From the NCBI RefSeq assembly GCF_001889545.1, contig NZ_CP018194.1, positions 2,674,878 through 2,738,877 on the forward strand: DNA of 64,000 bases. The letters run 5' to 3'. Position numbers and translations under genes: made by a program. Under the pieces are notes generated by a model. The model made no database searches. It saw only the letters and a program-made list of their open reading frames with translations, and was not told the origin of the DNA. Positions within the stretch are counted from its first letter, which is position 1, and each line of letters starts with the position of its first letter. Below, piece after piece: positions 51,076 to 60,638 of this stretch. This stretch comes from Granulibacter bethesdensis (GTDB taxonomy: Bacteria; Pseudomonadota; Alphaproteobacteria; Acetobacterales; Acetobacteraceae).

Positions 51076-52221
51076 ATGACCCCCAATCTGCCGGAAATGC
51101 ATGAAGCAGCGGATTTTCCGGCTTCCGAAAACCTTTTTCCGGGTCCGGTACTGGGTATCGAGACCTCCTGCGATGAAACCGCCGCTGCCGTGCTGGACGG
51201 ATCGGGCCGCATTCTGGCCGAAATCGTGTTGAGCCAGTACGATGATCATGCCCGCTTCGGCGGGGTGGTGCCGGAAATCGCCGCCCGTGCCCATCTGGCC
51301 TATCTGCCCGGCATGGTGACAGAGGTGATGGACAAGGCCGGACTCCGTTTTCAGGATCTGGCCGCGATTGCCGCGACCTCCGGTCCGGGGCTGATCGGTG
51401 GGCTGCTGGTGGGGGCAGGGTTGGGCAAAGGTCTGGCTCTGGCGGCAAAACGACCGTTTATCGCCATCAATCACCTGGAGGCCCATGCTCTGGCCGCTCT
51501 GCTGCCGGCATTGGGCGGAGTTGCGGAAACAACCGCCGGCGAGCATTTCCCTTTCCTGCTGATGCTGCTGTCCGGCGGCCACTGCCAGTGCATTCTGGTC
51601 GAGGGGATCGGACGTTACCGGCGGCTCGGCGGCACGATCGACGATGCGGTGGGGGAGGCCTTCGACAAGGTCGGCAAGCTGCTGGGGCTGGGCTGGCCCG
51701 GCGGCCCGGCGCTGGAGCGGCTGGCCCTGCAGGGCAATCCACGCGCCCTTGCCTTTCCCCGCCCGATGAAGGGCCGGGCGGGTTGCGATTTCAGTTTTTC
51801 CGGGCTGAAAACAGCGGTGGCCCAGTATGTCGCCCGGTTTCCGGATGGGCCGCTGCCCTTATCCGATGCCGCCGACATAGCCGCCAGTTTTCAGGCCGCC
51901 GTGGCCGATGTCATGGCTGATCGCGCCACCGCCGCCCTTGCTATGGCCGATGAGATCGCGCCCGCAAAAATGCTCGTCGTCTCCGGCGGGGTCGCAGCCA
52001 ATGCAGCAATCCGGACAGCACTTTCCACCGCCGCCGAGCAGCGTGGCATCATCATGCTCGCCCCTCCACCCCGGCTGTGCACCGATAATGCCGTGATGGT
52101 GGCCTGGGCCGGGCTGCACCGGCTGAAACATGGCGCGGTCTCCGGTCTGGATCATGCCCCCCTGCCACGCTGGCCGCTGGAGGCTCCTGATATGGCGTTG
52201 CCGGAATTGATCACGCCATGA
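51076..52221 (+). CDS. tsaD: tRNA N6-threonylcarbamoyladenosine transferase TsaD
   Basis: 381-residue ASKHA-fold protein that transfers the threonylcarbamoyl group to A37 of ANN-decoding tRNAs. VLGIETSCDETAAAVLDGSG and the metal-binding INHLEAHALAALL (HxxxH), then LLSGGHCQCILVEGIGRYRRLGGTIDDAVGEAFDK and SGGVAANAAIR, are family signatures. Divergent from hemC and overlapping rlmJ by ATGA. Confidence 0.97.
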   Translation: MTPNLPEMHEAADFPASENLFPGPVLGIETSCDETAAAVLDGSGRILAEIVLSQYDDHARFGGVVPEIAARAHLAYLPGMVTEVMDKAGLRFQDLAAIAATSGPGLIGGLLVGAGLGKGLALAAKRPFIAINHLEAHALAALLPALGGVAETTAGEHFPFLLMLLSGGHCQCILVEGIGRYRRLGGTIDDAVGEAFDKVGKLLGLGWPGGPALERLALQGNPRALAFPRPMKGRAGCDFSFSGLKTAVAQYVARFPDGPLPLSDAADIAASFQAAVADVMADRATAALAMADEIAPAKMLVVSGGVAANAAIRTALSTAAEQRGIIMLAPPPRLCTDNAVMVAWAGLHRLKHGAVSGLDHAPLPRWPLEAPDMALPELITP

Positions 52222-53102
52222 ATTATCGCCACGCTTTCCACGCCGGAAACTTCGCCGATTGCCATAAGCACGCCCTGATGGTCGCATTGCTGACCGCCCT
52301 GCGGCAGAAAGAGGCTCCTTTCTTCGTGCTCGATACCCATGCGGGCAGCGGCGAGACCCTGCTGACGGACGGACCAGCCGCCCGTACCGGTGAATGGAGG
52401 GAGGGAATCGGTCTGCTGCTGGATGATCCGGCTCCGGCGCTGGCATCCTATCTGGCGCTGGTCAAATCACTGGGCATGGAGCGGAGCCTCTATCCAGGTT
52501 CTCCCCTGATTGCCCGCGCCATGCTGCGTCCTCAGGACCGTATGGCCGTGTGTGAACTTCATCCCGAAGATGGCGCCAGCCTTGCCGAGCGGTTCAGGGG
52601 AGATCCCTATTGCGCCATCCATCGCCGCGACGGGTGGAAAGCGCTGGAAACCATGCTGCCTCCGAAAACCGCTTCCTCCGGCGGTGTCCTGCCCAGGCGC
52701 GGCCTGACCCTGATCGACCCACCTTTCGAACAGCCGGATGAACATCACCGCCTGGCCGATGCCATGCTGACGGCACAACGGCGTTTTCCCACCGGCATGG
52801 TCGCGGGGTGGTATCCGATCAAGGGCGGTGCTCCGGCCCGGCTGCTGCGGCATCAGCTTCAGGATGCCGGGCTGAAACGGGTGCTGATCGCCGAATTATT
52901 CCTTCACCCGCCCACGGATACGACACGTCTTAACGGAAGTGGCATGGCCATTCTCAACCCGCCCTGGCAATTTGGCGATGACGCTCGCGCGATCATGCAG
53001 GCCCTGAAAACCGGGCTCAAGGCGTGTGAGATCCGCGTGGATGAATTCGGAACCGATGGTCCGGCCTCTGCCCCGGCGGTCATGGAACATAAAACGCAAT
53101 GA
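52218..53102 (+). CDS. rlmJ: 23S rRNA (adenine(2030)-N6)-methyltransferase RlmJ
   Basis: 294 residues. The N-terminus MNYRHAFHAGNFADCHKHALMVALL and DTHAGSGETLL are the RlmJ cofactor site. LIDPPFEQPDEHHRL supplies the DPPF catalytic motif of N6-adenine methyltransferases. Both ends overlap neighbours by four bases, so tsaD-rlmJ-gpsA are translated as one unit. Confidence 0.93.
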   Translation: MNYRHAFHAGNFADCHKHALMVALLTALRQKEAPFFVLDTHAGSGETLLTDGPAARTGEWREGIGLLLDDPAPALASYLALVKSLGMERSLYPGSPLIARAMLRPQDRMAVCELHPEDGASLAERFRGDPYCAIHRRDGWKALETMLPPKTASSGGVLPRRGLTLIDPPFEQPDEHHRLADAMLTAQRRFPTGMVAGWYPIKGGAPARLLRHQLQDAGLKRVLIAELFLHPPTDTTRLNGSGMAILNPPWQFGDDARAIMQALKTGLKACEIRVDEFGTDGPASAPAVMEHKTQ

Positions 53103-54070
53103 CAGATACCGGTTTGAACGACGTTCTGGTTGTCGGTGCCGGTGCATGGGGCACCGCCCTGGCCATTCAGGCGGCGAGGGCCGGGCGGCGCGTGCGGCTG
53201 TGGGCACGCAGCGAGGAAACAGCCGCCCGTTTGCAGGATAGCCGCCACAATCCCCGTCTGCCCGGTATCGTGATCCACGACGCGGTGACAGTCACCCATC
53301 GGTTGGAGCAAGCTGCCTTCGCCCTGCTGGCTGTACCGATGCAGCATATGCGGGCGGTCGCACAAAACCTGCCGCCCATGCGGCTGGTCACCTGCTGCAA
53401 GGGCGTGGAGAGTAAGACTGGACTGTTTCCGCTGGAAATTCTGGCAACCCTGTTTCCTGCTCTGCCTCATGCCGTGCTCAGTGGCCCGAATTTCGCGCAT
53501 GAAGTCGCTGCCGGACTGCCGGCCGCTTCCGTCATCGCCAGCACCGATGCCGGATTGAGAAGCGATATTATCCATGCTCTCGGCAGTGCCGGATTCCGGC
53601 TGTATGGCAATGCCGATCCTGTCGGTGCGCAAGTCGGTGGCGCGGCCAAAAACGTCATCGCCATCGCCGCAGGGGCCACAATCGGTGCTGGGCTGGGGGA
53701 AAATGCCCGTGCCGCACTGGTGACCCGCGGCATCGCCGAATTGTCGCGTCTGGCTGTTACACTGGGGGGGCAGGCCGCAACAGTGGCCGGTTTATCAGGG
53801 CTGGGCGATCTGCTGCTGACCTGCACCGGAAAGGCCAGCCGCAATTTCCGTCTCGGCTTCGCGCTCGGGCAGGGGATGGCGCTGGATCAGGCGCTGGCCG
53901 CCAGTGAAGGGGTGGTGGAAGGCGTCATGACCGCCCCCGCCCTGCTGCACCGGGCCGGCCCAAATGCCGACCTCCCGGTCATTTCCGCTGTTGCCGCGAT
54001 GGTCTCAGGCCAGGCCGATTTTCAGAAGGCCATGAGTGCATTGCTGTCCCGCCCGGTCAGGGACGAATAA
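53099..54070 (+). CDS. gpsA: Glycerol-3-phosphate dehydrogenase [NAD(P)+]
   Basis: 323 residues. Makes sn-glycerol-3-phosphate for phospholipids. The Rossmann motif is VLVVGAGAWGTALAIQAARAG. LSGPNFAHEVAAGLPAA and GGAAKNVIAIAAGATIGAGLGENARAALVTRGIAELSRL, which contains the catalytic lysine, are typical. It ends 11 bp before the convergent nth gene. Confidence 0.96.
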   Translation: MTDTGLNDVLVVGAGAWGTALAIQAARAGRRVRLWARSEETAARLQDSRHNPRLPGIVIHDAVTVTHRLEQAAFALLAVPMQHMRAVAQNLPPMRLVTCCKGVESKTGLFPLEILATLFPALPHAVLSGPNFAHEVAAGLPAASVIASTDAGLRSDIIHALGSAGFRLYGNADPVGAQVGGAAKNVIAIAAGATIGAGLGENARAALVTRGIAELSRLAVTLGGQAATVAGLSGLGDLLLTCTGKASRNFRLGFALGQGMALDQALAASEGVVEGVMTAPALLHRAGPNADLPVISAVAAMVSGQADFQKAMSALLSRPVRDE

Positions 54071-54081
54071 GGCCCTGTGCT

Positions 54082-54783
54082 TCATTTGACAGGTGGCACC
54101 AGCACCTTGGCCGGGTAACGGCACCACTCCGCCCCCACACATCGCCAGCATTCCGGACGGCGCGCCTTGCAGACATAGCGTCCATGCAGGATCAGCCAGT
54201 GATGCGCCAGGCCCAGCCTGTCCGCCGGAATACGGGCCACCAACGCATCCTCGACCATGCGCGTGGTCTTGCCGGGCGCAATGCCGGTACGGTTCCCCAG
54301 ACGGAACACATGCGTATCCACCGCCATGGTCGGCTGACCGAACGCCACGCTCAGCACGACATTCGCGGTCTTGCGGCCAACACCCGGCAGGGATTCCAGA
54401 GCTTCCCGATCAGCAGGAACCTCCCCGCCGAAACGATCCAGCAATTGCTGTGACAAGGCCGCGACATTCCGCGCCTTGGCCTGCCATAGTCCGATGGAGC
54501 GGATATGACGGGCTATCCCTTCCTCCCCCAGCGCCGCCATCGAAGCGGGATCGGGGGCCTGTTCGAACAGGCTCCGTGTGGCCTTGTTCACAGCGGCATC
54601 CGTGGTCTGGGCTGACAACACAACCGCAACCAGCAACGTGAAATTGGACGTGTAGATCAGCTCACTTTTCGGATCCGGATTGGCTTTGGCAAGAGCATCC
54701 AGAAAACCGAGCACCTGTGCCCTGGTCATACGCGGACTGGCAGAAACAGGATCGGCAGCAGAAAAAGAAGAAGAGGAGGACAT
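54082..54783 (-). CDS. nth: Endonuclease III
   Basis: 233 residues from the preferred ATG 54783. A DNA glycosylase/AP lyase for oxidised pyrimidines. The helix-hairpin-helix is LESLPGVGRKTANVVLSVAFG with the catalytic lysine, and VDTHVFRLGNRTG carries the aspartate. The [4Fe-4S] cluster cysteines are present as CKARRPECWRCVGAEWC (C-x6-C-x2-C-x5-C). The open frame extends to 54942, but that part overlaps the divergent DUF2244 gene and looks non-conserved. Confidence 0.95.
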   Translation of the reverse strand: MSSSSSFSAADPVSASPRMTRAQVLGFLDALAKANPDPKSELIYTSNFTLLVAVVLSAQTTDAAVNKATRSLFEQAPDPASMAALGEEGIARHIRSIGLWQAKARNVAALSQQLLDRFGGEVPADREALESLPGVGRKTANVVLSVAFGQPTMAVDTHVFRLGNRTGIAPGKTTRMVEDALVARIPADRLGLAHHWLILHGRYVCKARRPECWRCVGAEWCRYPAKVLVPPVK

Positions 54784-54876
54784 GGAGAGGAGAGACACCA
54801 CGCCTGACCCGATTATGGCAAGAGGCAGGCAAATCCAGTGGCGTTTCAGGATGAAAGCAGGGATGATGCACGCCTT

Positions 54877-55401
54877 ATGTGGCGATTGACGGAAACAAAG
54901 TCTGACGGGCTTCCGGTCACGGAAGCCATCATTATCCCGCATCGCAGCCTGTCCCGCCGCGGGCTGGCGCTGGTGTGTGGAGGGCTGTGCCTGTTATCCG
55001 GGCTGGGTGTCCTGTTTTCCCTGATGATTCATGCCTGGCCCGTGGCGGGTTTTGCCGGGCTGGAAGCCCCGCTGGCGATCGCTGCTCTGCTATGGAATGC
55101 CAGAGCGGTCCGCCAAACCGAGATCGTGATCCTGAATGGAACTGATCCCGGCATCGCCCATATCGACGCACGGGGACGACGCCGCCATATGAAAATACGA
55201 CCGGGCTGGCTGCGTTTGCGGCTGGAGGAACGTCCGGGACGCGTGCCGCAACTGATCCTGTCATCCCGGGATGGTGAATTCGAGCTGGCACGTTCACTGG
55301 GAGAGGATGAAAAACGCGCCCTGGCGGAAACCCTTCAGGACGCGTTGTACAGGGTTCAGAATCCGGTTTTTGATAATCCCCAGCTTGCTGCTGCGGATTA
55401 A
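54877..55401 (+). CDS. DUF2244 family membrane protein
   Basis: 174 residues from ATG 54877; GTG 54838 is possible. Two central membrane helices (GLALVCGGLCLLSGLGVLFSLMI and PLAIAALLWNARAV) and the sequence GWLRLRLEERPGRVPQLILSSRDGEFELARSLGEDEKRALAETLQDAL identify DUF2244, often found near cytochrome oxidase or nth genes in alphaproteobacteria. Function unknown. Its stop codon overlaps the stop codon of the convergent phosphate transporter. Confidence 0.82.
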   Translation: MWRLTETKSDGLPVTEAIIIPHRSLSRRGLALVCGGLCLLSGLGVLFSLMIHAWPVAGFAGLEAPLAIAALLWNARAVRQTEIVILNGTDPGIAHIDARGRRRHMKIRPGWLRLRLEERPGRVPQLILSSRDGEFELARSLGEDEKRALAETLQDALYRVQNPVFDNPQLAAAD

Positions 55402-57023
55402 CCGGTAAACATACTGCGGAAAGCCCAGAACAGGCCGCCTGCCAGCAGGATTGAGGCAGGCAGGGTCAACACCCAGGCCATGAGCAGATTGCGCACTGTT
55501 TTCGCCTGCAGACCGGATCCGTTTGCTGCCATCGTACCCGCCACACCGGATGTCAGCACATGGGTGGTGCTGACCGGCAGATGATATATATCGGCTGCCT
55601 GAATCAGGCCCATCGCTACGCTTTCAGCAACTGCACCCTGCGCATAGGTCAGATGCTCCTTGCCGATACGCTCCCCGACCGTCACCACAATGCGACGCCA
55701 GCCGACCATAGTGCCAAGCCCCAGCGCAAGAGCAACACAGACCTTGACCCACAAGGGAATGAACTGGGTGGCGTTGTTCGCCTGCGCCGTGAAAGTTTCG
55801 AAAATCGATTTCTGCTGCGGCGTCAGAGTAGCGGTTTTTTCCACGAACGGCAGGGCATGGCTGATCAGATAGAAATCATTGCGAATATTGCCGGCCTGAT
55901 CATGCGGCACATCGCGCAGTGCTCCCCGGCTTTCCAGCTTTGCATTCACATCTTTGATCAAGGTATCCAGCGCCGATGCCGTATCGGGCAGGGCTTTCTT
56001 TTTCTGTATCGCAGCCGTCACCCTGCTCCGGGCCGCATCCAATGATACGGCAGGAGCATGTCGGGCAGCAGACAGATCATCAAGTATCTGCACTGTCTGC
56101 AGGGACGCATGATGCAGCGCGATCAGTTTCTGACCATCAACGGTATGATTCAGGGCATAAGCCGTGGGAACCGTGCCGATCAGGATCAGCATGATAAGGC
56201 CCATGCCTTTCTGGCCATCATTGGAACCATGGCTGAAGCTGACGCCGGTGCAGGTCAGAACCAGCAGAGCACGGATCGGCCAGGGTGGCGGCTGTTTTCC
56301 TTCCGGTGCCTTGTACAGGGCCGGAATTTTCACCAGTCTGCGCAGCAACAACATTCCCAGGCCAGCCAGCAGAAATCCGACAATGGGGCTGAACAACAGG
56401 GAACGCAACACATTCACCGCCTGTGCCCAGTCCACGCCGCTGGTGCCATTCGGACCGGCCATCAGCTGATTCATCAGACCGACCCCGATAATGGAGCCAA
56501 TCAGAGTATGAGAGGAAGAATTGGGAATACCCACATACCAGGTGGCCAGATTCCACAAAATCGCTGCCACCAGCAGGGCAAATACCATCGCAAATCCGGC
56601 ATCGCTGCCAACCTGCAGAATCAGCTCCACCGGCAGCAGGGAGACCACTGTAAAGGCGACACCCCCCGAGGAAGCCAGAACACCCAGGAAATTCCATACG
56701 CCTGACCAGATCACAGCAAAATGGGCAGGCAGCGAATTGGTATAGATAACTGTCGCCACAGCATTGGCGGTATCGTGAAAACCGTTGACGAATTCAAAGC
56801 CCAGCGCAATCGCCAGAGCAATGCCGAGCAGAACAAAGGGCAGAGCCGTCGGATAACTGACACCCTCCAGATCATTCGACAGATGAAAAGCGGCATACAC
56901 GACACCAATAACCAGCAATAAGCTGACAATGATCCCGGTCAGCTGACCGGCTTTGCCATTTGTATTCGCTAAAACCGGGGTTCCCATGCCCAAATCGCTT
57001 AGGGCCGTCTTCCACCCAGACAT
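55398..57023 (-). CDS. pit: Inorganic phosphate transporter, PiT family
   Basis: 541 residues. Cation-coupled low-affinity phosphate symporter of the inner membrane. The two inverted signature repeats are present: GFEFVNGFHDTANAVATVIYT near the N-terminus and GLIQAADIYHLPVSTTHVLTSGVAGTMAANG near the end. GVSFSHGSNDGQKGMGLIMLI lies between them. A soluble insertion of about 120 residues lies in the middle, as in other long PiT proteins. AGGTGG precedes the ATG. Confidence 0.94.
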   Translation of the reverse strand: MSGWKTALSDLGMGTPVLANTNGKAGQLTGIIVSLLLVIGVVYAAFHLSNDLEGVSYPTALPFVLLGIALAIALGFEFVNGFHDTANAVATVIYTNSLPAHFAVIWSGVWNFLGVLASSGGVAFTVVSLLPVELILQVGSDAGFAMVFALLVAAILWNLATWYVGIPNSSSHTLIGSIIGVGLMNQLMAGPNGTSGVDWAQAVNVLRSLLFSPIVGFLLAGLGMLLLRRLVKIPALYKAPEGKQPPPWPIRALLVLTCTGVSFSHGSNDGQKGMGLIMLILIGTVPTAYALNHTVDGQKLIALHHASLQTVQILDDLSAARHAPAVSLDAARSRVTAAIQKKKALPDTASALDTLIKDVNAKLESRGALRDVPHDQAGNIRNDFYLISHALPFVEKTATLTPQQKSIFETFTAQANNATQFIPLWVKVCVALALGLGTMVGWRRIVVTVGERIGKEHLTYAQGAVAESVAMGLIQAADIYHLPVSTTHVLTSGVAGTMAANGSGLQAKTVRNLLMAWVLTLPASILLAGGLFWAFRSMFTG

Positions 57024-57110
57024 GATCCACCTCTTCGATCAACAAACGGGACCGAGAAAGCATATCGATGCTGAGTAGTATAAAGACTTTTCAGTGAAAC
57101 ATGCTCATCA

Positions 57111-57151
57111 GGAAACCAGCAAAACCACCCTTGGCAGCGCTGCCGGTTTCC
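57111..57151 (-). terminator. Weak terminator candidate after the TonB receptor gene
   Basis: GGAAACCAGCA and TGCCGGTTTCC pair at ten of eleven positions across an 18-base loop that can fold further. It lies 18 bp after the receptor stop codon on the minus strand, but lacks a T-run in that direction. Confidence 0.35.
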
Positions 57152-57169
57152 GGATTTTTTCCTTGTCTG

Positions 57170-59344
57170 CTACCAACGCAACTGCACGCTGGCGAACACC
57201 GTGCGCCGCATTCCATAGAAACAGGACGTCATGCCACCACAAGACGCCACGTAGGTACGATCGAAGAGATTGCTGGCATTGATCGCGAAGCGCCACCGCA
57301 TATCCTGACCGAAATCGTAATGCACGACGGCATCGAAGAGCGTTACACTCGGAACACGAAACACATTGGCGTTCCCCGCCGGATTGCTGCCGACATAACG
57401 CACCCCGCCGCCAAAGCCGAGCCCAGCCAAGGCCGCAACCGAACCGTCCTTCTGAAAGCTGTAATCCATCCATAGGGACGCCGTATTGCGTGGCACGCCT
57501 GTCGGTTCATTTCCCTGAGTCCCGTCATTGGCCTTGGTAATTACGGGATCGAGGTAAGTATAGCTGCCGGTCAAATTCAGGCCCGACGCCAGACTGGCAT
57601 TGGCTTCGACCTCAAATCCGCGTACCCGAATTTCTCCGGTCTGAATCGTATTCGCCGCGTTATTGGGATCCGGGGTCTGCACGTTGCTCTGCGTGATATC
57701 GAAAGCGGATGCAGTGATGAAGCTGGTGTGATTCTGTGGTTGGTATTTCAAACCGATCTCGGTTTGCTTGCCCCGACTCGGCTTGAAGGGATCGCCATAC
57801 AGATTCGTGCCAAGAATCGGCTGAAACGATGTCGCATGGCTGACGAACGGCATCAGTCCGAACGGTGTCAAATAGCCGAGACCAACACGATAGGTGAATG
57901 CCCCATCCGGTTGCGACTGGGATTGCGAGGCTCTGGTAGTATCACTTTGCAGCCAGTCATGGCGAAGCGCGGCCGTGAACAGCAGACGATTCCAAAGCTT
58001 CATCTGATCCTGCAAATAGATACCTGTCTGACTCGTATCCTGGTTGGTAACGGTTCCCGCGCCGAGCGGCGGCTGAATTGTGTAGACGGGCGCGAAAAGA
58101 TTGATGGGCGTGCCCATCGCACTCGCAAAATACTGGCTGTAATTCAGCAAGCTGTAATCGACGCCCGCCAGTACCGTATGCGCGACGAAACCGGTACCGA
58201 ATTTTGCCTGCGCCTGGTTGTCAAGCGTGAACAGATCCGTTGCCGTATTCTGGGTAAAGGCCAGGCGATTCAGCGTTTTCTGATCCGCCTGCAATCCCAG
58301 CCCATAAGCCTGGGACCACGTCAGATCGGTATGCGTGTAGCGAAGATTCTGCCTGACGGTCCAGACATCGTTGAAACGATGCTCGGCAGCGTAACCGCCG
58401 GAATAGACAATGCGATCGTATTTATCGAAACCCGGCGATCCGCTGAAAAGAGTCGATGAAATCTTGCCATACGGATTGGGCAATACCGTTCCAGAAGCCG
58501 GCAGGAATTGTGTGCCGGCCGTATGGTCGCGCTGATAATGGGTCAGCAGCGTCACCGTTGTGTCGGCATCCGGATGCCATGTCAAAGTGGGTGCGACAAA
58601 AACACGATCATTGCGCACTTCATCGACCTGCGTTCCGGCATCACGCACCAGTGCTGTGATACGATAGGACCATTTTCCGTCCGTGCCAGGCACATTGTCG
58701 CTCATATCGGCCTGACCCTGAATGCGGCCAAAACTGCCCCCCAGCAATTTCAGCTCATGCAGGGGGGTGGAGGTCGGCCTTTTGCTGACCAGATTGACCA
58801 GCCCTCCAGGAGGCGTCTGGCCATACAGCACCGAGGCCGGTCCCTTCAGAACATCGATGCGTTCGAGCCCATACGGTTCGTAAACACCGGAAGGAAAGCG
58901 CATCCCGTTCAGATAGATGCCACCGGTATTGGCATCAAAGCCACGAATGCGGATCCAATCCAGCCGCGGATCGTTACCATAGGCTTCAGCCTGCATGCCG
59001 GATGTATAGCGTAGCGCCTCGCTGACCGATTGAGCGGCACGGGCGCTGATGCTGTCCGCTGTCACGACCGAGACGGATTGCAGCGTTTCCAGCAGCGGCG
59101 TATCGGTTTTGGTTGCGGTTTCGGTGCTTTCCGCCACATAGCCGCGCACCGGCGCGGTGGCGGACGGAACGGCTTCCCCGCTGACATTCAGAACAGGGAG
59201 GCTGCCGGCCGTATCGGTGTTCGAAGACGGTTGTGCAGGCGCAGCCGCATTGGCGGCGATGCTGCCAAGCATAGGCAATACCAGGCATGTCAAGGCTGAA
59301 CCGGTGGTCAGCCAGGAACGGCACGTCAAAAACTGTTTCGGCAC
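57170..59344 (-). CDS. TonB-dependent siderophore receptor
   Basis: 724-residue outer-membrane receptor from GTG 59344; TTG 59386 is open but has no ribosome site. A signal sequence (CRSWLTTGSALTCLVLPMLGSIAANAAA) and a probable TonB box LPVLNVSGE precede the plug domain, which has IRIRGFDANTGGIYLNGMRFPSGVYEPYGLERIDVLKGPASVLYGQTPPGGLVNLVSKRP. The beta-barrel ends in an aromatic residue (QLRW), as required for assembly. It resembles FhuA/ferrichrome-type receptors; no N-terminal signalling domain is seen. It sits downstream of hemJ with a Fur-like site between, and complements the FhuF reductase 55 kb away. Confidence 0.93.
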   Translation of the reverse strand: MPKQFLTCRSWLTTGSALTCLVLPMLGSIAANAAAPAQPSSNTDTAGSLPVLNVSGEAVPSATAPVRGYVAESTETATKTDTPLLETLQSVSVVTADSISARAAQSVSEALRYTSGMQAEAYGNDPRLDWIRIRGFDANTGGIYLNGMRFPSGVYEPYGLERIDVLKGPASVLYGQTPPGGLVNLVSKRPTSTPLHELKLLGGSFGRIQGQADMSDNVPGTDGKWSYRITALVRDAGTQVDEVRNDRVFVAPTLTWHPDADTTVTLLTHYQRDHTAGTQFLPASGTVLPNPYGKISSTLFSGSPGFDKYDRIVYSGGYAAEHRFNDVWTVRQNLRYTHTDLTWSQAYGLGLQADQKTLNRLAFTQNTATDLFTLDNQAQAKFGTGFVAHTVLAGVDYSLLNYSQYFASAMGTPINLFAPVYTIQPPLGAGTVTNQDTSQTGIYLQDQMKLWNRLLFTAALRHDWLQSDTTRASQSQSQPDGAFTYRVGLGYLTPFGLMPFVSHATSFQPILGTNLYGDPFKPSRGKQTEIGLKYQPQNHTSFITASAFDITQSNVQTPDPNNAANTIQTGEIRVRGFEVEANASLASGLNLTGSYTYLDPVITKANDGTQGNEPTGVPRNTASLWMDYSFQKDGSVAALAGLGFGGGVRYVGSNPAGNANVFRVPSVTLFDAVVHYDFGQDMRWRFAINASNLFDRTYVASCGGMTSCFYGMRRTVFASVQLRW

Positions 59345-59407
59345 GATAATAAAGATCTCCCGGCAGGCAAACGATACGCCAAGCAAGGAGGCCTAACTAT
59401 TGAATAT

Positions 59408-59426
59408 GATAATGAGTCGCAATTAC
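59408..59426. promoter_or_regulatory. Candidate Fur box before the siderophore receptor
   Basis: GATAATGAGTCGCAATTAC matches the 19-bp Fur consensus at about 12 positions, with a perfect first half (GATAATGA). It lies 64 bp upstream of the preferred GTG start, so iron repression of the receptor is plausible. Confidence 0.5.
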
Positions 59427-59496
59427 ATTTGATGGGTGTTTCTTTAAAAACCCTGCGATATGACCATTTCGCAACAGTCCATATCGGCGAAGCGTT

Positions 59497-59949
59497 TCAA
59501 AATGGTTTGACGATGACCATCGTGACAATGATCAGCATCAGCAGCGTGGGAACCTCATTGGCAATCCGGTAGAAGCGGGCTGGTTTTTCATTCCTGTCTT
59601 GCAGAAAATTCCGCCGCCATTTCGAGACCGCACCATGGAAACCGCTCATCAACAGCACACAGAGCAGTTTCAGGTGCCACCAGCCTTGCGCCCAATCGAT
59701 CACCCCTGGAGTCAAAACCAGCAGAATACCGAAAAACCAGGTGGAGATCATGGCCGGATTGATGATCTGCTTCAGCAGACGACGTTCCATCACCTTGAAA
59801 CGCTCGCTCTCCTCTGATCCGCGTTTCAAGGCGCAATGATAGACGTACAGCCTCGGCAGGTAGAACAAGCCCGCCATCCAGGCAATCATGCTGGCCACAT
59901 GCGCCGCCTTGATCCAGGGATAGAGCGGCGTCAGGAACGACACGGTCAT
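59497..59949 (-). CDS. hemJ: Protoporphyrinogen IX oxidase HemJ
   Basis: 150-residue inner-membrane protein with four helices that oxidises protoporphyrinogen IX. YPWIKAAHVASMIAWMAGLFYLPRLYVYH contains the conserved heme-ligand histidine, and NPAMISTWFFGILLVLTPG, GWWHLKLLCVLLMSGFHGAVSKWRRNF and NEVPTLLMLIIVTMVIVKPF complete the family pattern. It overlaps the HAD gene by ATGA in a hemH-HAD-hemJ operon, placing the last two heme steps together. Confidence 0.95.
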   Translation of the reverse strand: MTVSFLTPLYPWIKAAHVASMIAWMAGLFYLPRLYVYHCALKRGSEESERFKVMERRLLKQIINPAMISTWFFGILLVLTPGVIDWAQGWWHLKLLCVLLMSGFHGAVSKWRRNFLQDRNEKPARFYRIANEVPTLLMLIIVTMVIVKPF

Positions 59950-60638
59950 GCCGCCTCACCCTGGCCGATCCGCATTCTCGGGCGTAGCAAACCCGGCAGT
60001 TCCGCCAGATCGTTGAATGGAATGGCCCCTTCCGCCCTCAGTCTGGCGCCGTCATCATGCGGGGCGAAACCCAGAACCTCCATACCCGCTGCGCGAGCCC
60101 CCCTTATGCCAGGAATACTATCCTCCACCACGATGCATGCCTCAGGGGGAATGCCGGCATCCGCCGCCGCGGCCAGAAATACATCCGGGGCGGGTTTCGG
60201 TTTGAGCGAACCTCCCGGCCCCCCGCTGAATGTCCGGCCTTCCGTCAGATAGCTAAGGCCGGTCCGTGCGAATTTGACAGCCATTTCCGCCTGGGAACTG
60301 TTGGAAGCAACCCGCCATTCCAGACCCAGCGCCGCCATCCCCTCCAGAACCTCTTTTGCCCCCGGCACAGTGACGGATTCGGTTTCCAGCGCTTTCAGCA
60401 ACGCGCTTGCCAATGCTGGACGCCAGCCGGGCGACACAGGACGACCCAGCATTTTTTCGATCAAAGGCACCATATCAATCAACGACATGCCAAGAAAAAT
60501 ACGGTGTGCCTCATCAGGCGTCATCGGCAACCCTTCTTCGGTCAGGCTGGCTGCCACGACACGGGAAGCAATGGTTTCGCTGTCGATCAGCACGCCATCA
60601 CAATCGAAGATCACCAGACGCAAGGGCACCGCTCTCAT
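59946..60638 (-). CDS. HAD-superfamily phosphatase (phosphoglycolate/beta-phosphoglucomutase-like)
   Basis: 230 residues. The nucleophile motif is LVIFDCDGVLIDSETIA, VASNSS is motif II, and KPKPAPDVFLAAAADAGIPPEACIVVEDSIPGIRGARAAGM supplies motifs III and IV. The helical cap with DEAHRIFLGMSLIDMVPLIEKMLGRP is typical of the beta-phosphoglucomutase subgroup. Substrate unknown. It is coupled at both ends, to hemH upstream and hemJ downstream, which may be accidental or reflect a tetrapyrrole-linked role. Confidence 0.88.
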   Translation of the reverse strand: MRAVPLRLVIFDCDGVLIDSETIASRVVAASLTEEGLPMTPDEAHRIFLGMSLIDMVPLIEKMLGRPVSPGWRPALASALLKALETESVTVPGAKEVLEGMAALGLEWRVASNSSQAEMAVKFARTGLSYLTEGRTFSGGPGGSLKPKPAPDVFLAAAADAGIPPEACIVVEDSIPGIRGARAAGMEVLGFAPHDDGARLRAEGAIPFNDLAELPGLLRPRMRIGQGEAA